Assembly (NCBI GenBank): GCA_046728115.1
Contig: JBKPDW010000394.1
Coordinates: 1 to 15,167 of the forward strand
Origin: CAVSWN01 sp046728115
Lineage (GTDB): Bacteria > Acidobacteriota > Vicinamibacteria > Vicinamibacterales > CAVVIG01
DNA: 15,167 bases
Reading direction: 5' to 3'
Part shown: positions 14,216 through 15,167 of the stretch, in pieces
Numbering within the stretch: position 1 is the stretch's first letter
Layout: every line of letters starts with the position of its first letter
The notes under the pieces: generated by a model
Seen by the model: the letters and a program-made list of their open reading frames with translations, nothing else
Databases searched by the model: none
What the model was told of the DNA's origin: nothing
Translations under genes and position numbers: made by a program

Positions 14216-14460
14216 CAACGCTGCGTTCACCGCGCAGGGACTTACTGTGGTGCCCATGGTGATCACACCAGGCAGCAGAGTGGACATTCCAATCTCCTTT
14301 GCGCCGACCGTGCCAGGCCTTGTCGGCGCCACGCCCGCGATCTCGAGCGACGATGCCGATGAAGGTGTCGTGCTGATTCCGCTGAGCGGTGTGGGCGTGA
14401 CGGTCACACCCACACCGCTCCAGCAAATCAGCGATCTCCTGGCATTCTTCGATAACGGGA
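14205..14460 (+). pseudogene. Remnant: ASH / choice-of-anchor-D type Ig-like domain
   Basis: The plus frame from about 14205 reads SNAAFTAQGLTVVPMVITPG, then SRVDIPISFAPTVPGLVGAT and SSDDADEGVVLIPLSGVGVT. This is the pattern of ASH/choice-of-anchor-D domains of secreted or surface proteins. A short tail LQQISDLLAFFDNGI follows, at which recognisable sequence stops abruptly, next to the decarboxylase terminator. The frame has a TAG at 14181 and no credible start or signal peptide upstream. It is the only protein-like sequence on the plus strand. Both ends look truncated, which suggests an internal fragment of a larger gene. The 434-nt stretch 14045-14478 holds only this and the oppositely oriented TPR tail. 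Confidence 0.55.
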
Positions 14461-14462
14461 TT

Positions 14463-14487
14463 AAAAGGCAGCCGGCACTCAGCCGAC
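14463..14487 (-). terminator. Rho-independent-like terminator of the arginine decarboxylase gene
   Basis: On the minus strand GTCGGC-TGAGT-GCCGGC (14487-14471) forms a 6-bp stem with one G-T pair, followed by TGCC and TTTT (14466-14463). The stop codon TGA lies in the loop, so the hairpin overlaps the gene end. Confidence 0.5.
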
Positions 14488-15030
14488 TAGCACGGCAGCG
14501 GCCACGACCGTCGTCCAGAGGCCCTTCTTATCGCCGACAGCCGTCTGGGTGACGTTCTGGGTCCGGACGATCTGATTCGACAGGCGGTAGACCTCTTTCT
14601 TCTCGTCCCAGCTCTTGTCCGGATCGAATTCGAGGCCGAGCGTCGTCGCCAGCATTTCGGCGGCGAGTTCTTCGGCATAGTCCCCGGCCACGTCCTCGCT
14701 CTCGCCGAAGCTGTGATGCTCTGACAGATACCCGTACAACTCGCGGTCACGCGGGATTGCAACGCCGACCGTGGCGGCGATCAGGCGGTGCGGCTCGCGG
14801 GTCGCGGCTTCCGACATGACGACGAAGGTGACTTGACCTGGTTCCAGCCGCTTCATTCCCGCCGCGCGCGAGAGCAGCCGGCACTTGGGTGGAAAAATGC
14901 TCGACACGCGGACAAGGTTGCAGGCGGCAATTCCAGCGGAACGCAGCGCGAGCTCGAACGAGGTCAGTTTCTCCCGGTGCTTCCCGACTCCCTTGGTGAA
15001 AAACATCTCCTTGGGGACGAATCCGACCAC
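14479..15030 (-). CDS. pdaD: Pyruvoyl-dependent arginine decarboxylase
   Basis: Converts arginine to agmatine and CO2 using a pyruvoyl group made by self-cleavage. The protein is 183 aa from the chosen start, against about 165 aa for the Methanocaldococcus jannaschii enzyme. The diagnostic NLVRVSSIFPP is present: cleavage is expected between S43 and S44, with S44 becoming pyruvoyl. A conserved acidic catalytic region follows at YGYLSEHH (E104, equivalent to the archaeal catalytic Glu by position). The C-terminus GDKKGLWTTVVAAAV matches the family. The start is GTG 15030, because AAGGAG (15042-15037) sits exactly 6 nt upstream. The ATG at 15006 has AAGGAG touching it, and a TTG at 15111 would lie inside the promoter. 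It is unrelated to the pilus genes and is a separate transcription unit for polyamine synthesis or acid tolerance. Confidence 0.92.
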   Translation of the reverse strand: MVGFVPKEMFFTKGVGKHREKLTSFELALRSAGIAACNLVRVSSIFPPKCRLLSRAAGMKRLEPGQVTFVVMSEAATREPHRLIAATVGVAIPRDRELYGYLSEHHSFGESEDVAGDYAEELAAEMLATTLGLEFDPDKSWDEKKEVYRLSNQIVRTQNVTQTAVGDKKGLWTTVVAAAVLVG

Positions 15031-15090
15031 GTTTTGCTCCTTGTGTTGGGTTCGGGCCGTGAGCGTCTGGTTCAGCTCGCCCGCGCGTGC

Positions 15091-15119
15091 ATGGTAAACA
15101 CCAACTTTCAAGGTGTCAA
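15091..15119 (-). promoter_or_regulatory. Sigma70 promoter of the arginine decarboxylase gene
   Basis: A perfect TTGACA (15119-15114) and a TACCAT (15096-15091) are separated by 17 nt on the minus strand. The predicted start is near 15084, giving a leader of about 54 nt before the GTG at 15030. Confidence 0.65.
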
Positions 15120-15143
15120 GGAACGTGGACCGATGCAGTTGCG

Positions 15144-15149
15144 TATAAT
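15144..15149 (+). promoter_or_regulatory. Consensus -10 box of a divergent promoter
   Basis: A perfect TATAAT is followed at once by the dyad at 15151-15165. No good -35 is found 16-18 nt upstream (GAACGT region). It would drive a gene beyond the right edge. Confidence 0.45.
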
Positions 15150-15150
15150 A

Positions 15151-15165
15151 GTTAGGTCCCCTAAC
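15151..15165. promoter_or_regulatory. Perfect inverted repeat GTTAGG-TCC-CCTAAC, probable operator
   Basis: Two 6-bp arms with a 3-nt centre lie 1 nt after the TATAAT box, covering the expected start site. This is the placement of a repressor operator for a dimeric regulator (MarR- or PadR-type is a guess). It could also affect the decarboxylase promoter 32 nt away. Confidence 0.55.
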
Positions 15166-15167
15166 AA

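Overview
The window is a G+C-rich bacterial segment, and every intact gene in it reads on the minus strand. Most of it is a type IV pilus (T4P) locus. In transcription order (high to low coordinates) it holds an outer-membrane beta-barrel gene, pilB, pilT, pilC, pilS, pilR, two near-identical major pilin genes, a fused VKOR-DsbA disulfide catalyst, an ABC ATPase, an ABC-2 permease, a TPR protein and the start of the prepilin peptidase gene pilD, which is cut by the left edge. The order pilB-T-C-S-R-A, then ABC genes, then pilD matches the Myxococcus xanthus pil cluster (known from the literature). The gene style and the intergenic 8-bp ACCAAC repeats suggest an acidobacterium (Vicinamibacteria-like) rather than a myxobacterium, but this taxonomic guess is an inference.

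Right end (14045-15167): a pyruvoyl-dependent arginine decarboxylase gene (14479-15030) has its own promoter and a likely terminator. Beside it, at the right edge, lies a divergent TATAAT box with a perfect GTTAGG-TCC-CCTAAC dyad. Between the decarboxylase gene and the pilus locus are two gene remnants in opposite orientations: the tail of a TPR-like protein (minus) and part of an ASH/choice-of-anchor-D protein (plus).

Middle (5923-14044): barrel protein, pilB, pilT, pilC, pilS and pilR are packed with 1-4 nt junctions, apart from about 50 nt before the chosen pilS start. They form one probable operon that encodes the extension motor, retraction motor, platform protein and a NtrC-type two-component system.

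Pilin region (4139-5922): each pilA copy has its own convincing sigma54 -24/-12 element, each spaced GG-N10-GC. PilR carries an intact GAFTGA loop, so the locus appears to contain a complete PilS/PilR-sigma54-pilin circuit. The two copies have different upstream architecture: a dyad around a TATAAT box for one, and a tandem AGAAWTTGGCAG repeat for the other. This suggests differential control. Degenerate 8-bp repeats form a long hairpin between the copies and recur after pilR.

Left part (1-4138): the VKOR-DsbA gene has its own sigma70-like promoter with an almost leaderless start. Each pilin has exactly two cysteines (C62 and C122), so the neighbouring disulfide catalyst may serve pilin folding. 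The ABC ATPase, permease, TPR protein and pilD are joined by successive 4-nt overlaps, pointing to a co-translated module comparable to M. xanthus PilGHI-PilD. No tRNA, rRNA, CRISPR array or insertion sequence was seen.
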